A DNA stretch of 11,336 nt from JACVRW01 sp035705985 (lineage in GTDB: Bacteria; Actinomycetota; Thermoleophilia; Solirubrobacterales; Thermoleophilaceae), in NCBI GenBank assembly GCA_035705985.1, contig DASSVP010000198.1, positions 1 to 11,336 on the forward strand, written 5' to 3'. The notes beneath the pieces were generated by a model, which was not told the DNA's origin, ran no database searches, and saw nothing but the letters and a program-made list of their open reading frames with translations. A program made the translations under genes and the position numbers. Position 1 is the first letter of the stretch. Every line of letters begins with the position of its first letter. Shown piece after piece: positions 1 through 6,311 of this stretch.

Positions 1-1009
1 CCGCGCGAGCGGCGAGTCCCAGACGGAGGTCGCGTGCGTGACCTGCATGATCTACTGCCTCCGCGAGTGCGGCGAGTGGCCGGACGCTCTCAGACTGGGG
101 CGGGAGCTGATCTCTTCGGGCACGGCGGTCTGGGTCGCGGAGGGACTGCTCGGGGTTATCCATGCTCTCCAGGGCAAGCTCAGCTCGGCGCGCCGGCTCC
201 TCTCCTCGTCGCACGCCTCGGCGGCTCAGCTCCGTCACTACAACATGTACGTGGACACCGCGGCCGGATTGGCACGTGTGGCGGCCGCGGAGGACTCGGC
301 CGGAGAGGCGGCCGAGCGCTGCCGCTCCATGCTGGAGCGCTGGCACGAGAGCGAGGACCACCACTACGCCGTCAAGGGTCTGCGCTGGGGCGCCTCCTTC
401 TTCGCGCGGACCGGCGACCGCGGCGGCGCCCACGCTTGTGCCGAGGCTCTCACGCGGATCTCCTCCGAGACGGGGCATGCGGACGCGCTTGCCGCGCTGG
501 CGCACGCAATCGGCGAGGCGGCCCTGGCAGACGGCGACGCCGACACCGCCGCCGAACAGCTCGGCCACGCCACCCAACTGCATGCCGGCCTCGATCTCCC
601 GTTCGAGCGCGCCGAGATCAACCTGCGCGCCGGCGTGGCGCTTGCCGCCGCCGGCGACCGCGACCTCGCGCTCGAGCGCCTCCGGGACGCATACCGGACC
701 GCACGCAAGCTCGGCGCCAGGCCGCTCGCCGCCGAGGCGGCCCGCGAGGTGGCCGAGCTTGGCGAATCCGTGGTGAGGCGCCTCGGCCGGCGTGCGGCCG
801 CGGAGGCGAACGGCGCGGGCCTGTCGGGCCGCGAGCTCGAGGTGTTGCGACTCGTGGCGGTGGGCCACACCAACCGCGAGATCGCCGGCCAGTTGTTCCT
901 CAGTCCGCGCACCGTCGACATGCACGTGCGCAACATCCTCCGCAAGCTCTCCTGCCGCTCGCGCGTCGAGGCGGCTCACGCGGCCGCCGAGTTGGGCCTC
1001 CTCGGTTGA
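1..1009 (+). CDS. LuxR-family transcriptional regulator, C-terminal part (5' truncated by window)
   Basis: The reading frame is open from the first bases of the window to TGA at 1007-1009, so this is the C-terminal portion (about 335 codons) of a longer protein; the GTG at 38 is internal, not the start. Most of the visible protein is an Ala/Arg/Leu-rich helical repeat region resembling the TPR-like segment of large AAA-ATPase LuxR (MalT/LAL-type) regulators. The last ~55 residues are a clear LuxR helix-turn-helix: LSGRELEVLRLVAVGHTNRE, then IAGQLFLSPRTVDMHVRNIL, then a RKLSCRSR segment. The family binds DNA as a dimer after signal or ATP binding by the upstream domains. The N-terminal ATPase is outside the window, so the LAL assignment is inference; the HTH is directly visible. 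The next gene on this strand starts about 200 bp downstream, so co-transcription is not implied. Confidence 0.9.
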   Translation, partial: RASGESQTEVACVTCMIYCLRECGEWPDALRLGRELISSGTAVWVAEGLLGVIHALQGKLSSARRLLSSSHASAAQLRHYNMYVDTAAGLARVAAAEDSAGEAAERCRSMLERWHESEDHHYAVKGLRWGASFFARTGDRGGAHACAEALTRISSETGHADALAALAHAIGEAALADGDADTAAEQLGHATQLHAGLDLPFERAEINLRAGVALAAAGDRDLALERLRDAYRTARKLGARPLAAEAAREVAELGESVVRRLGRRAAAEANGAGLSGRELEVLRLVAVGHTNREIAGQLFLSPRTVDMHVRNILRKLSCRSRVEAAHAAAELGLLG

Positions 1010-1144
1010 GGATCACGTCGAGGCCTGGTCGACCATGTGGCGCTCCGGCCGGCCCCAGGCCTACCACGCCGAACGAGCGCGCCAGACCGAGTGGCTCGTC
1101 GAGCAGCTCGGGCTTCACAGGTCCTGATCGCGCAGGCGCCCGAC

Positions 1145-1173
1145 TTGATCGTCGAACGTCACGCGGCTAGCGT
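1145..1173 (+). promoter_or_regulatory. possible sigma70-type promoter of the cupin gene
   Basis: TTGATC at 1145-1150 and TAGCGT at 1168-1173 are separated by 17 bp, the classical spacing, and lie about 40 bp upstream of the cupin start. Both hexamers are weak matches, as is usual in GC-rich actinobacteria. The assignment rests on position and spacing only. Confidence 0.25.
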
Positions 1174-1212
1174 CGCAGTGCCGGGGCAATTCGCCATTCT
1201 GAGGAGGTCGTC

Positions 1213-1575
1213 GTGGCTGGTGTAGAGGCGCTGGATTTCGACTCACCGGACGAGACGCGTACGCCCGACAAGACTCGCGTCGACGTGATCAGGGTGGGGG
1301 GCACAACCGCTGCCCGGATGACGTTCGAACCGGGGTGGAAGTGGTCCGAGTGCGTGAAGCCGGTCGCGGGCACGGACAGCTGCCAGGTCCGACACGTGGG
1401 CGTCGCTCAGTCCGGCAGGCTCCACGTCACGCATGAGGACGGCACCGAGGCGGAGGTTGGCCCTGGCGAGGCGTACGTGATCGAGCCGGGTCATGACGCC
1501 TGGGTCGTAGGCGACGAGCGCTTCGTCGGCTTCGAGTTTGAGGCGCGCTCGGCGGAGGAGTACGCACGCTCGTAG
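1213..1575 (+). CDS. small single-domain cupin protein
   Basis: This is a 120-aa protein starting at GTG 1213, chosen because a strong Shine-Dalgarno GAGGAGG (1201-1207) sits 5 bp upstream. A single cupin barrel is visible. The first half contains the FEPGWKWSECVKP stretch and a VRHVGVAQSGRLHV strand; the second cupin motif is GPGEAYVIEPGHDAW. The canonical His/Glu metal ligands of motif 1 are only partly recognisable: H at RHVG and H at RLHV are candidates, and H at PGHDAW is in the motif 2 region. Small cupins of this sort are often metal-binding sensor or enzyme domains, and no substrate can be read from the sequence. The gene converges with the SRPBCC gene, with only 7 bp between the two stop codons and no T-tailed hairpin between them. 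Confident as a gene and fold, not as a function. Confidence 0.85.
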   Translation: MAGVEALDFDSPDETRTPDKTRVDVIRVGGTTAARMTFEPGWKWSECVKPVAGTDSCQVRHVGVAQSGRLHVTHEDGTEAEVGPGEAYVIEPGHDAWVVGDERFVGFEFEARSAEEYARS

Positions 1576-1582
1576 ACTCGAA

Positions 1583-2032
1583 TCAAGCGCGGCCTGAGGC
1601 TGTTTGCTGAGGCGCCGCCGCGCTTCTCAGGTTCTCGAGCGAGCTCTCCAGCCAGGAGTGCATGAAGCGTCGCCCGGTGACGGCGCCGAGCACTTTCATG
1701 CCGATGCTGTTCGGCTCGATCGTGAAGCAGCCCTCCACGAAAGTGCCGCCCTGAGCGTCGGTCAGAACGAAGCGGGTGGTGACGCCCGTTCCGTCGCAGG
1801 AGATCGAGACCTCACGGCAGTCCTCGAACCGATCGACCACCAGGTCATGCGCGGATGCCCTGAAGGGGCCTCTCACCACGCCGCGGTAGCGGCACCCCTC
1901 CTTCAGATCCGCGCACTCGATCTCGAGCATCTCCGGCCACCACTCCGGATGGCGGTTCGGGTCACCCACCAGCTCCCACACCCGCTCGACCGGCGCCTCG
2001 ATGAACGCCTGCTGGGTGCTCGAACGCTGCAT
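1583..2032 (-). CDS. SRPBCC (START/Bet v1-like) family protein
   Basis: This is a 149-aa protein on the minus strand. The start is ATG at 2032, preceded by AGGAAG about 7 bp upstream; a longer open frame to 2149 runs into the preceding gene and is rejected. The N-terminus has the family hallmark IEAPVERVWELVGDPNRHPE, followed by WWPEMLEIECADL and alternating strands. It ends in a long amphipathic helix around FMHSWLESSLENL. SRPBCC proteins enclose hydrophobic ligands in a deep cavity and act as cyclases, hydrolases or carriers; no catalytic residues can be assigned here. It begins 11 bp after the stop of the ArsM-like methyltransferase gene and is probably the last gene of a three-gene unit started by the ArsR-rhodanese regulator. 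A role on a product or substrate of the methyltransferase is possible but is inference. Confidence 0.87.
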   Translation of the reverse strand: MQRSSTQQAFIEAPVERVWELVGDPNRHPEWWPEMLEIECADLKEGCRYRGVVRGPFRASAHDLVVDRFEDCREVSISCDGTGVTTRFVLTDAQGGTFVEGCFTIEPNSIGMKVLGAVTGRRFMHSWLESSLENLRSAAAPQQTASGRA

Positions 2033-2043
2033 GGCTCGCCTTC

Positions 2044-2829
2044 CTACTCGGGGCGCCGCGCGAGCAGCGAGATGCTCGTGACGCCGTACTTGCGCACCGC
2101 GTTGTCGGCACGCTCGGACACGAATCGGTATCGCTGATTCTCCCGCCACTCAACGATCTCGAGCCCGGCGCCCTCGATCGCGGCGCGGTAGCCGTCGCGC
2201 TGCATCGCCCCGCCGATGCAGGCGGCCCAGAGGGACGCGTCGCAGGTGACGCCGTCGGGCAGCTGCTCGCTCGTGACGATGTCCGCGAGCGCGAGCCGGC
2301 CGCCCGGACGCAGCGCCCGCGCGACCGCGGCGAAGACGGCAGGCTTGTCGGGGGAGAGGTTGATCACGCCATTCGAGATCGCACAGTCGAAGGTCTCAGC
2401 ATCCACCGGCGGGTCCTCGATGTAGCCCTCGCGGAAATCGACGGTGTCGATTCCGGCACCGCTCGCGAGCCGCCGTGCCTTCGCGAGCTGCTCCCCGGTC
2501 ATATCGACGCCGACGACGTGCCCTTCGCGCCCGACTGCGAGCGCGGCCAGGAAGCTGTCCATTCCCGACCCGCTGCCGAGGTCGAGCACCGCCTCGCCGG
2601 CCTCGATCGCGGCGAGGTCGAGGAAGTGGCCGACGCCCGCGAAGGAGTCGATCGCCGGCCCAGGGATTCGGTCGAGAGCCTCAGATGGGTAGCCGAGCCT
2701 CTCCGCCAGAGGGCGGCCGGTCTCGAAGTGGAAGTCCGCGTCGGGGTCGCGCGCGACCTCCTCGTACATGTGCTTGACGCGCTGCTCGAGCTCCTGTGTA
2801 TCCAGCATTCTTGCCGACGGTGTGCTCAT
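2044..2829 (-). CDS. ArsM-like class I SAM-dependent methyltransferase lacking one ArsM cysteine
   Basis: This is a 261-aa protein. It starts at ATG 2829 with AAGGAG 7 bp upstream (the open frame continues to 3240 but overlaps the regulator gene) and ends at TAG 2044. SAM-binding motif I is VLDLGSGSGM (81-90), with the acidic strand-2 end VVGVDM (105-110). The segments FREGYIEDPPV, AISNGVINLSPDK and a later LWAACIGGA closely follow the arsenite S-adenosylmethionine methyltransferase (ArsM) pattern. In ArsM the ISN-C-V-NL cysteine and the cysteine before the GGA/AGA segment bind As(III). Here the second is kept (C204) but the first is glycine (G154), so arsenite methylation cannot be assumed. 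The N-terminal ~70 residues (YEEVARDPDADFHF, IDSFAGVGHFLDLA) form the lid region seen in relatives. It lies 23 bp after the ArsR-rhodanese gene and is presumably co-regulated with it. Another soft-nucleophile substrate (S, Se, Te or an organic thiol) is conceivable. Confidence 0.88.
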   Translation of the reverse strand: MSTPSARMLDTQELEQRVKHMYEEVARDPDADFHFETGRPLAERLGYPSEALDRIPGPAIDSFAGVGHFLDLAAIEAGEAVLDLGSGSGMDSFLAALAVGREGHVVGVDMTGEQLAKARRLASGAGIDTVDFREGYIEDPPVDAETFDCAISNGVINLSPDKPAVFAAVARALRPGGRLALADIVTSEQLPDGVTCDASLWAACIGGAMQRDGYRAAIEGAGLEIVEWRENQRYRFVSERADNAVRKYGVTSISLLARRPE

Positions 2830-2852
2830 GCCGAGTCTCCTTCCGGGTGGGA

Positions 2853-3506
2853 TCACGTCAACGCCTCCTCCGCGAGCCGCCATTCGGGCCAGCCCCCTTC
2901 CAACCGACGTGCCGAGCGCCCGCGGGCGCGGAGGGTGCGGACCGCCTCGTGGGCGTAGGCGCAGAGGGCGCCGCGGCAGTAGGCAACGATTTCGCTGTCC
3001 GCCGGGAGCTCGGCCAGCCGCTCGTCGAGTTCGTCGAGCGGGATCGACACGGCGCCGTCTATGTGGCCGGCGTCGAACTCCTCCGCCGGGCGCACGTCGA
3101 TCAGCACGACGTCGCTGTGCCGGAGCCGCTTGAGCAACTCGTCGCGGCTGATTGCCGCGACCTCGCCCCCCAGATAGTTGCGAGCGGCTCGCTCCACCTC
3201 CGCGACACGGGTTGCCGATGCGTTGCGCAGCTCGAGCCACAGCTCCAGCACGTCCGGGCCTGCCAGCGAGTAGTTCACGCGCGTGCCGTCGCGCTCGCGG
3301 GTCACGACACCGGCGGCGTGCAGGGCCTGAAGATGCTGTGAGGCGTTCGCAACCGACTGGCCGCTCGCGCGCGCCAGCTGCTCCACGCCACGCGCCCCCT
3401 GCGCGAGCAGGTCGATCAGCTCGAGCCGGCGTGGGCTCGCGAACGCCTTGCCCATGACGGCGATCGCCTCGAAGAGCGCGTCCTTTGTCTGCCTCGTGCT
3501 CATCAT
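2853..3506 (-). CDS. ArsR/SmtB-type repressor fused to a rhodanese domain
   Basis: This is a 217-aa two-domain protein. Residues ~10-100 form a winged helix-turn-helix of the ArsR family (LFEAIAVMGKAFASPRRLEL, ANASQHLQALHAAGVVTRER, DGTRVNYSL). Residues ~118-215 form a rhodanese domain (LIDVRPAEEFDAGHIDGAVS, then active-site loop YCRGALC, then GGWPEW). The only two cysteines in the protein are C177, the rhodanese persulfide-forming position, and C182; the DNA-binding domain has none. Rhodaneses carry sulfane sulfur as a cysteine persulfide, so this is probably a repressor that reads persulfide or another thiophile through its rhodanese loop (inference). Two adjacent ATG codons (3504-3506 and 3501-3503) can start it. 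No Shine-Dalgarno is present, so the mRNA may be nearly leaderless. It is divergent from the MBL/MFS operon with an inverted repeat in between, and heads the unit that continues with the methyltransferase and SRPBCC genes. Confidence 0.93.
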   Translation of the reverse strand: MMSTRQTKDALFEAIAVMGKAFASPRRLELIDLLAQGARGVEQLARASGQSVANASQHLQALHAAGVVTRERDGTRVNYSLAGPDVLELWLELRNASATRVAEVERAARNYLGGEVAAISRDELLKRLRHSDVVLIDVRPAEEFDAGHIDGAVSIPLDELDERLAELPADSEIVAYCRGALCAYAHEAVRTLRARGRSARRLEGGWPEWRLAEEALT

Positions 3507-3533
3507 TTGCTATTCAAGCGAACGCTTGATAAT
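3507..3533 (+). promoter_or_regulatory. candidate promoter for the MBL/MFS operon, overlapping the operator
   Basis: TTGCTA at 3507-3512 and GATAAT at 3528-3533 make a -35/-10 pair with a short 15-bp spacer. A transcript from here would begin near 3540, leaving almost no leader before GTG 3543, which agrees with the absence of a Shine-Dalgarno. On the opposite strand, TTGCGA (3540-3535) and TGAATA (3516-3511) with an 18-bp spacer form a possible promoter for the regulator gene. The two promoters would face each other across the same inverted repeat. These are pattern matches only. Confidence 0.38.
3514..3529. promoter_or_regulatory. inverted-repeat operator, probable ArsR-rhodanese binding site
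   Basis: TCAAGCG-AA-CGCTTGA is a 7+7 bp perfect inverted repeat with a 2-bp centre, placed in the 36-bp gap between the divergent ArsR-rhodanese (start 3506) and MBL (start 3543) genes. ArsR-family dimers typically bind short AT-flanked inverted repeats of this size overlapping the promoter of their own gene. It covers the spacer between the candidate -35 and -10 boxes of both directions, so occupancy would shut off both operons. The symmetry and position are seen directly; the binding protein is inference. Confidence 0.7.
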
Positions 3534-3542
3534 TTCGCAAGC

Positions 3543-4307
3543 GTGTTCTTCCGCCAGCTTCTGAACGACAGCTCCGCCTGCGCGTCGTATCTGTTCGGCT
3601 GCAAGACGAAGGCGCGCTTCGCCGTCGTCGATCCACACGTCGACCTTGTCGACGAATACGGGCGCATCGCCGAGGAGCAGGGAATCCCGATCGTCGCGGT
3701 GCTCGAGACGCACGTGCAGGCGGACCACGTCTCCGGCCTGCCGGGGGTGGTCGAGCGGACCGGCGCGACCGCCTACCTGCCCGAGGGCGCCGGCGTCGAT
3801 TTCGACCACATCGCGCTCCAGGACGGTGACACCGTGGAACTTGGGAACACCGAGCTGCGGGCGATCGCGACACCGGGCCATGCGACGGCCCACCACGCCT
3901 ACGTCGTCACCGACCACACCCGCGGCGAGGAGCCGTGGTTCGTGCTGACCGGTGACGCCCTGCTGGTCGGGGACGCGGGCCGGCCCGACCTCCACGCTCA
4001 TGGCGACCAGACCGTGGACGCGATGGCGCGCACGCTCTACCGCTCACTCACCGAGCGGCTCCTGACCCTGCCCGACGATCTGCTCCTGTACCCCGCGCAC
4101 TACTCCGGCTCCGTCTGCGGCCGCGGCCTCTCCGCCAATCCCGCCTCGACGATCGGGTTCGAGCGCCGCCACAACAAGGCGCTTCAGTTCGACTCCGAGG
4201 ACGCATTCGCCGACGCGCTCGTGAAGGACATCCCGCCGACGCCGCCGCAACAGGCAGAGATCATCGCGGCCAACCGCGCCGGCCGCTCGCTCGCAGAGCA
4301 CCGGTGA
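3543..4307 (+). CDS. ETHE1-like MBL-fold protein (probable persulfide dioxygenase type)
   Basis: This is a 254-aa metallo-beta-lactamase-fold protein. GTG 3543 is preferred as start: it gives the family-like N-terminus MFFRQLLNDSSACASYLFGC, whereas the TTG at 3507 would place coding sequence over the operator. The mononuclear-iron ligands known for ETHE1 can be matched: H57 in THVQADH, H113 in TPGHATAH and D138 in LTGDALL. The 56-residue spacing H57-H113 equals that of human ETHE1 (H79-H135). The second His of the HxHxDH motif is Gln (Q59). The downstream YPAHYSGSVCGRGL and NPASTIGFERRHN stretches belong to the bacterial ETHE1-like/glyoxalase-II-like group. ETHE1 oxidises glutathione persulfide to sulfite; the low-molecular-weight thiol here is unknown. 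It is divergent from a rhodanese-containing repressor and overlaps the MFS start by 4 bp, supporting a role in sulfane-sulfur handling. A different hydrolase activity of the fold is not excluded. Confidence 0.87.
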   Translation: MFFRQLLNDSSACASYLFGCKTKARFAVVDPHVDLVDEYGRIAEEQGIPIVAVLETHVQADHVSGLPGVVERTGATAYLPEGAGVDFDHIALQDGDTVELGNTELRAIATPGHATAHHAYVVTDHTRGEEPWFVLTGDALLVGDAGRPDLHAHGDQTVDAMARTLYRSLTERLLTLPDDLLLYPAHYSGSVCGRGLSANPASTIGFERRHNKALQFDSEDAFADALVKDIPPTPPQQAEIIAANRAGRSLAEHR

Positions 4308-5584
4308 CGACGCAGGGCGTCCGGCTCGGATTGCGCGAGAACGTCGCGCAGTTCTCGCTGCTGGTCGCGGTCAACGCGTTTGTGGGGGCGATGGTGGGGC
4401 TCGAGCGCTCGACGCTGCCGCTGATCGGAGAGCAGGAGTTCGGACTCGGATCGAGCACCGCGGTGCTGTCGTTCATCGTCGCGTTCGGTCTGTCGAAGGC
4501 CTTCACCAATCTGGGCGCAGGAGCGTTCGCCGCGCGGCTCGGCCGCCGGCGGCTGCTGATCCTTGGCTGGGCGGTCGCGCTGCCGGTGCCGCTGCTGATC
4601 GCGGTGGCGCCGAACTGGGGCTGGGTGGTCGCGGCCAACCTGCTGCTCGGCGTGAACCAGGGCCTCGCCTGGTCGATGACCGTCGTCATGAAGATCGACC
4701 TCGTCGGGCCGAAGCGGCGCGGGCTCGCGCTCGGGCTGAACGAGTCCGCCGGCTACGGCGGCGTCGCGCTCGCGGCGATAGCCAGCGGCTGGCTCGCGTC
4801 CGAGTACGCCGCGCGCGACGTGCTCGTCGCCGGCGGCGCCGTCGTCGCGCTCGTCGCGCTCCTGCTGTCGGTCCTGTTCGTACGCGACACCGCCGAGCAC
4901 GTCGCGCTCGAGCAGGCAGACGCCGAGCACCCCGATCACGGCGCACCGCCGCTTCGCCGCGCCTTCGCCGACGCGACCTTCCGCGACCCCGCGCTCCGGT
5001 CGTGCTCGCAGGCCGGCTTCACGAACAACCTGAACGACGCGCTCGCCTGGGGCATCGTCCCGCTCTTCCTCGCCGCCCACGGCGCCTCCGCCGCCGAGGT
5101 CGGGCTCGTCGCCGGTCTCTACCCGGCCGTCTGGGGCGCCGCTCAAATCTGGACCGGCCACTGGTCCGACCGCGTCGGCCGCAAGCCGCTGATCGCCGCC
5201 GGCATGCTCCTCCAGGCTGCAGCGCTCGCACTGCTCGCCGCCTTCGACGGCGCCATCGCCACCGCGGCCATCGCGGCGACCGCCCTCGGCATCGGCACGG
5301 CGCTCGTCTACCCGACTTTGATCGCCGCGATCTCGGACGCCGTCACCCCGGTCGCGCGCCCGCCCGCGGTCGGCATCTACCGCTTCTGGCGCGACATGGG
5401 CTACGTCGCCGGCGGCCTCATCGCCGGTGTCGCCGCCGACGCGATCGACTACGGCGGCGCCATCGCGCTCGTCGCGGCGCTCACCGCCGCATCCGGTCTC
5501 TTGGTCATACTCGACATGCCCGTCTCGGGCGCAACCACGCGACGCGGAGCAGCAGCAGCCGCCACGGACCGAGCTGTCGGATGA
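4304..5584 (+). CDS. MFS transporter, 12-TM type, coupled to the MBL gene
   Basis: This is a 426-aa integral membrane protein with two six-helix halves separated by a charged cytoplasmic loop (about residues 195-235). MFS motif A is visible between TM2 and TM3 (FAARLGRRRLLI, ~75-86) and again in the second half (GHWSDRVGRKPLI, ~285-297). Hydrophobic helices start at about residue 17. The start is GTG 4304, whose bases overlap the TGA of the MBL gene (GTGA). No separate Shine-Dalgarno is evident, so translation is probably coupled and the two proteins made together. The substrate is not readable. The pairing with an ETHE1-like enzyme suggests export of an oxidised sulfur product such as sulfite, or of the inducing toxicant, by analogy with sulfide-detoxification operons that include an anion exporter. 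The 3' end overlaps, on the other strand, the last codons of the SnoaL-like remnant. Confidence 0.92.
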   Translation: MTTQGVRLGLRENVAQFSLLVAVNAFVGAMVGLERSTLPLIGEQEFGLGSSTAVLSFIVAFGLSKAFTNLGAGAFAARLGRRRLLILGWAVALPVPLLIAVAPNWGWVVAANLLLGVNQGLAWSMTVVMKIDLVGPKRRGLALGLNESAGYGGVALAAIASGWLASEYAARDVLVAGGAVVALVALLLSVLFVRDTAEHVALEQADAEHPDHGAPPLRRAFADATFRDPALRSCSQAGFTNNLNDALAWGIVPLFLAAHGASAAEVGLVAGLYPAVWGAAQIWTGHWSDRVGRKPLIAAGMLLQAAALALLAAFDGAIATAAIAATALGIGTALVYPTLIAAISDAVTPVARPPAVGIYRFWRDMGYVAGGLIAGVAADAIDYGGAIALVAALTAASGLLVILDMPVSGATTRRGAAAAATDRAVG

Positions 5585-5881
5585 TGAACGTTGTCCGAGG
5601 TCGCCCAGTCCTGAACGATCTCCCCATCCTCGATGGCGACCCAGCGCGACGCGGCGCGCTCGCCCTCACTGACCTGGTCGTCGACACGGATGCGCAGGTA
5701 GCCATTGGTGAAGGCGAGCTGGTTCAGGTCGAGCGACTGACGGATCCCCTCGTGCCCGGGGTATTCGCTCGCGTCACGTGGTTGTGGAAGTCCTGGCTGC
5801 GCAGCCGGCAGCCGCCGACGGGCCGCTGCCCGAGCGGACCTGCTCGAGCGCATGACGGGCCAGCTCCGCGCGGTCCTCAAC
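5560..5881 (-). pseudogene. decayed SnoaL-like / ester-cyclase (NTF2-fold) gene
   Basis: Pieces of one SnoaL-type protein can be read in order on the minus strand but in changing frames. VEDRAELARHALEQVRSG lies at about 5881-5828, SQDFHNHV at 5798-5775, and EYPGHEGIRQSLDLNQLAFT through VDDQVSEGERAASRWVA and IEDGEIVQDWATSDN at 5766-5587. The final IIRQLGPW is shifted again at about 5585-5562. Between SRWVA and IEDGEIV the usual ~20 residues of a SnoaL-like protein are missing, indicating an internal deletion. At least three frame changes plus the deletion make a functional product unlikely. The V of the first piece is GTT, so a start codon may also be lost. It follows directly on the stop of the intact SnoaL-like gene, so the two were probably an operon or a diverged tandem pair. 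Recognition of the family is from memory of typical motifs. Confidence 0.68.
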
Positions 5882-6266
5882 GGACGCCGTCCAGGACCGT
5901 CTCGGGCTCCGGGACCGACTCCCAGCGAACGGCCCTGCCGTCCACGACCGTCCACACGTGCGCGATGCGCGTCCCTACGTGCACACCGCTCGACCGCCCC
6001 GCTCCCGTCTGGCGTACGACCGCCACCAGCCGATCGCCGCGCTGGACGACCCGCTCGGGCTCTACCCGGAACTCCTCGAAGCTCTCCACCCAGCCGCGAA
6101 GGAAGCGCTCAAAGCTGTCGCGCCCGCGATGCGTGCCAGCCTCGGGGCTCCAACCTGGCTCGTGCCACTCGATGTCGGCATCGAGCAGCTCGAGCACGAC
6201 GGAGAGATCACCGCGATTCAGCGCGGCGTACCCGCGTTCGAGCGCCTCGACATCCGCGTGCGCCAT
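5877..6266 (-). CDS. SnoaL-like / nuclear transport factor 2 family protein
   Basis: This is a 129-aa protein with a typical single NTF2-like domain. The N-terminal helix is VEALERGYAALNRGDLSVVL, followed by LLDADIEWHEPGW, a THRGRDSFERFLRGWVESFE helix, and strands FRVEPERVVQRGDRLVAVVR and RIAHVWTVVDGRAVRWE. Members are small cavity proteins (polyketide cyclases, isomerases, hydrolases, or unassigned). The H35 and H46 positions (EWHEPG, GTHRG) are candidate pocket residues, but no reaction can be assigned. The start is ATG 6266 without a good Shine-Dalgarno. The gene is divergent from the methyltransferase at 6312 with only 45 bp between, so the two probably share a promoter region. It is followed immediately by the degraded SnoaL-like remnant. 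Confidence 0.85.
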   Translation of the reverse strand: MAHADVEALERGYAALNRGDLSVVLELLDADIEWHEPGWSPEAGTHRGRDSFERFLRGWVESFEEFRVEPERVVQRGDRLVAVVRQTGAGRSSGVHVGTRIAHVWTVVDGRAVRWESVPEPETVLDGVR

Positions 6267-6311
6267 GCGGTCAGTACATCAGGTTGGCTGCTCCATGATC
6301 CAGGCCTGACC

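Noticed and set aside
1035..1127. 30-codon ORF (MWRSGRPQAYHAERARQTEW...) after the LuxR gene
   Set aside because: No Shine-Dalgarno, no recognised family, and the frame is open by chance in GC-rich DNA from inside the LuxR gene; not enough to call a gene.
34..1170. Long Arg/Pro/Gly-rich plus-strand open frame over the LuxR gene
   Set aside because: It is an alternative-frame shadow of the LuxR regulator; low-complexity composition and no domain.
2830..3240. N-terminal extension of the ArsM-like methyltransferase frame
   Set aside because: It overlaps the ArsR-rhodanese gene antisense-free in another frame, has Arg-rich composition, and a good Shine-Dalgarno precedes ATG 2829.
3507..3542. 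TTG 3507 as start of the MBL protein
   Set aside because: It would put 12 codons across the operator and promoter; GTG 3543 gives the usual family N-terminus.
5002..6309. 435-codon plus-strand frame spanning the MFS end, the SnoaL remnant and the SnoaL gene
   Set aside because: It is a shadow of genes in other frames; Arg-rich, without any domain.
5958..6311. Upstream extension of the methyltransferase at 6312
   Set aside because: It is antisense to the intact SnoaL-like gene and shows no methyltransferase-like sequence before residue M at 6312.
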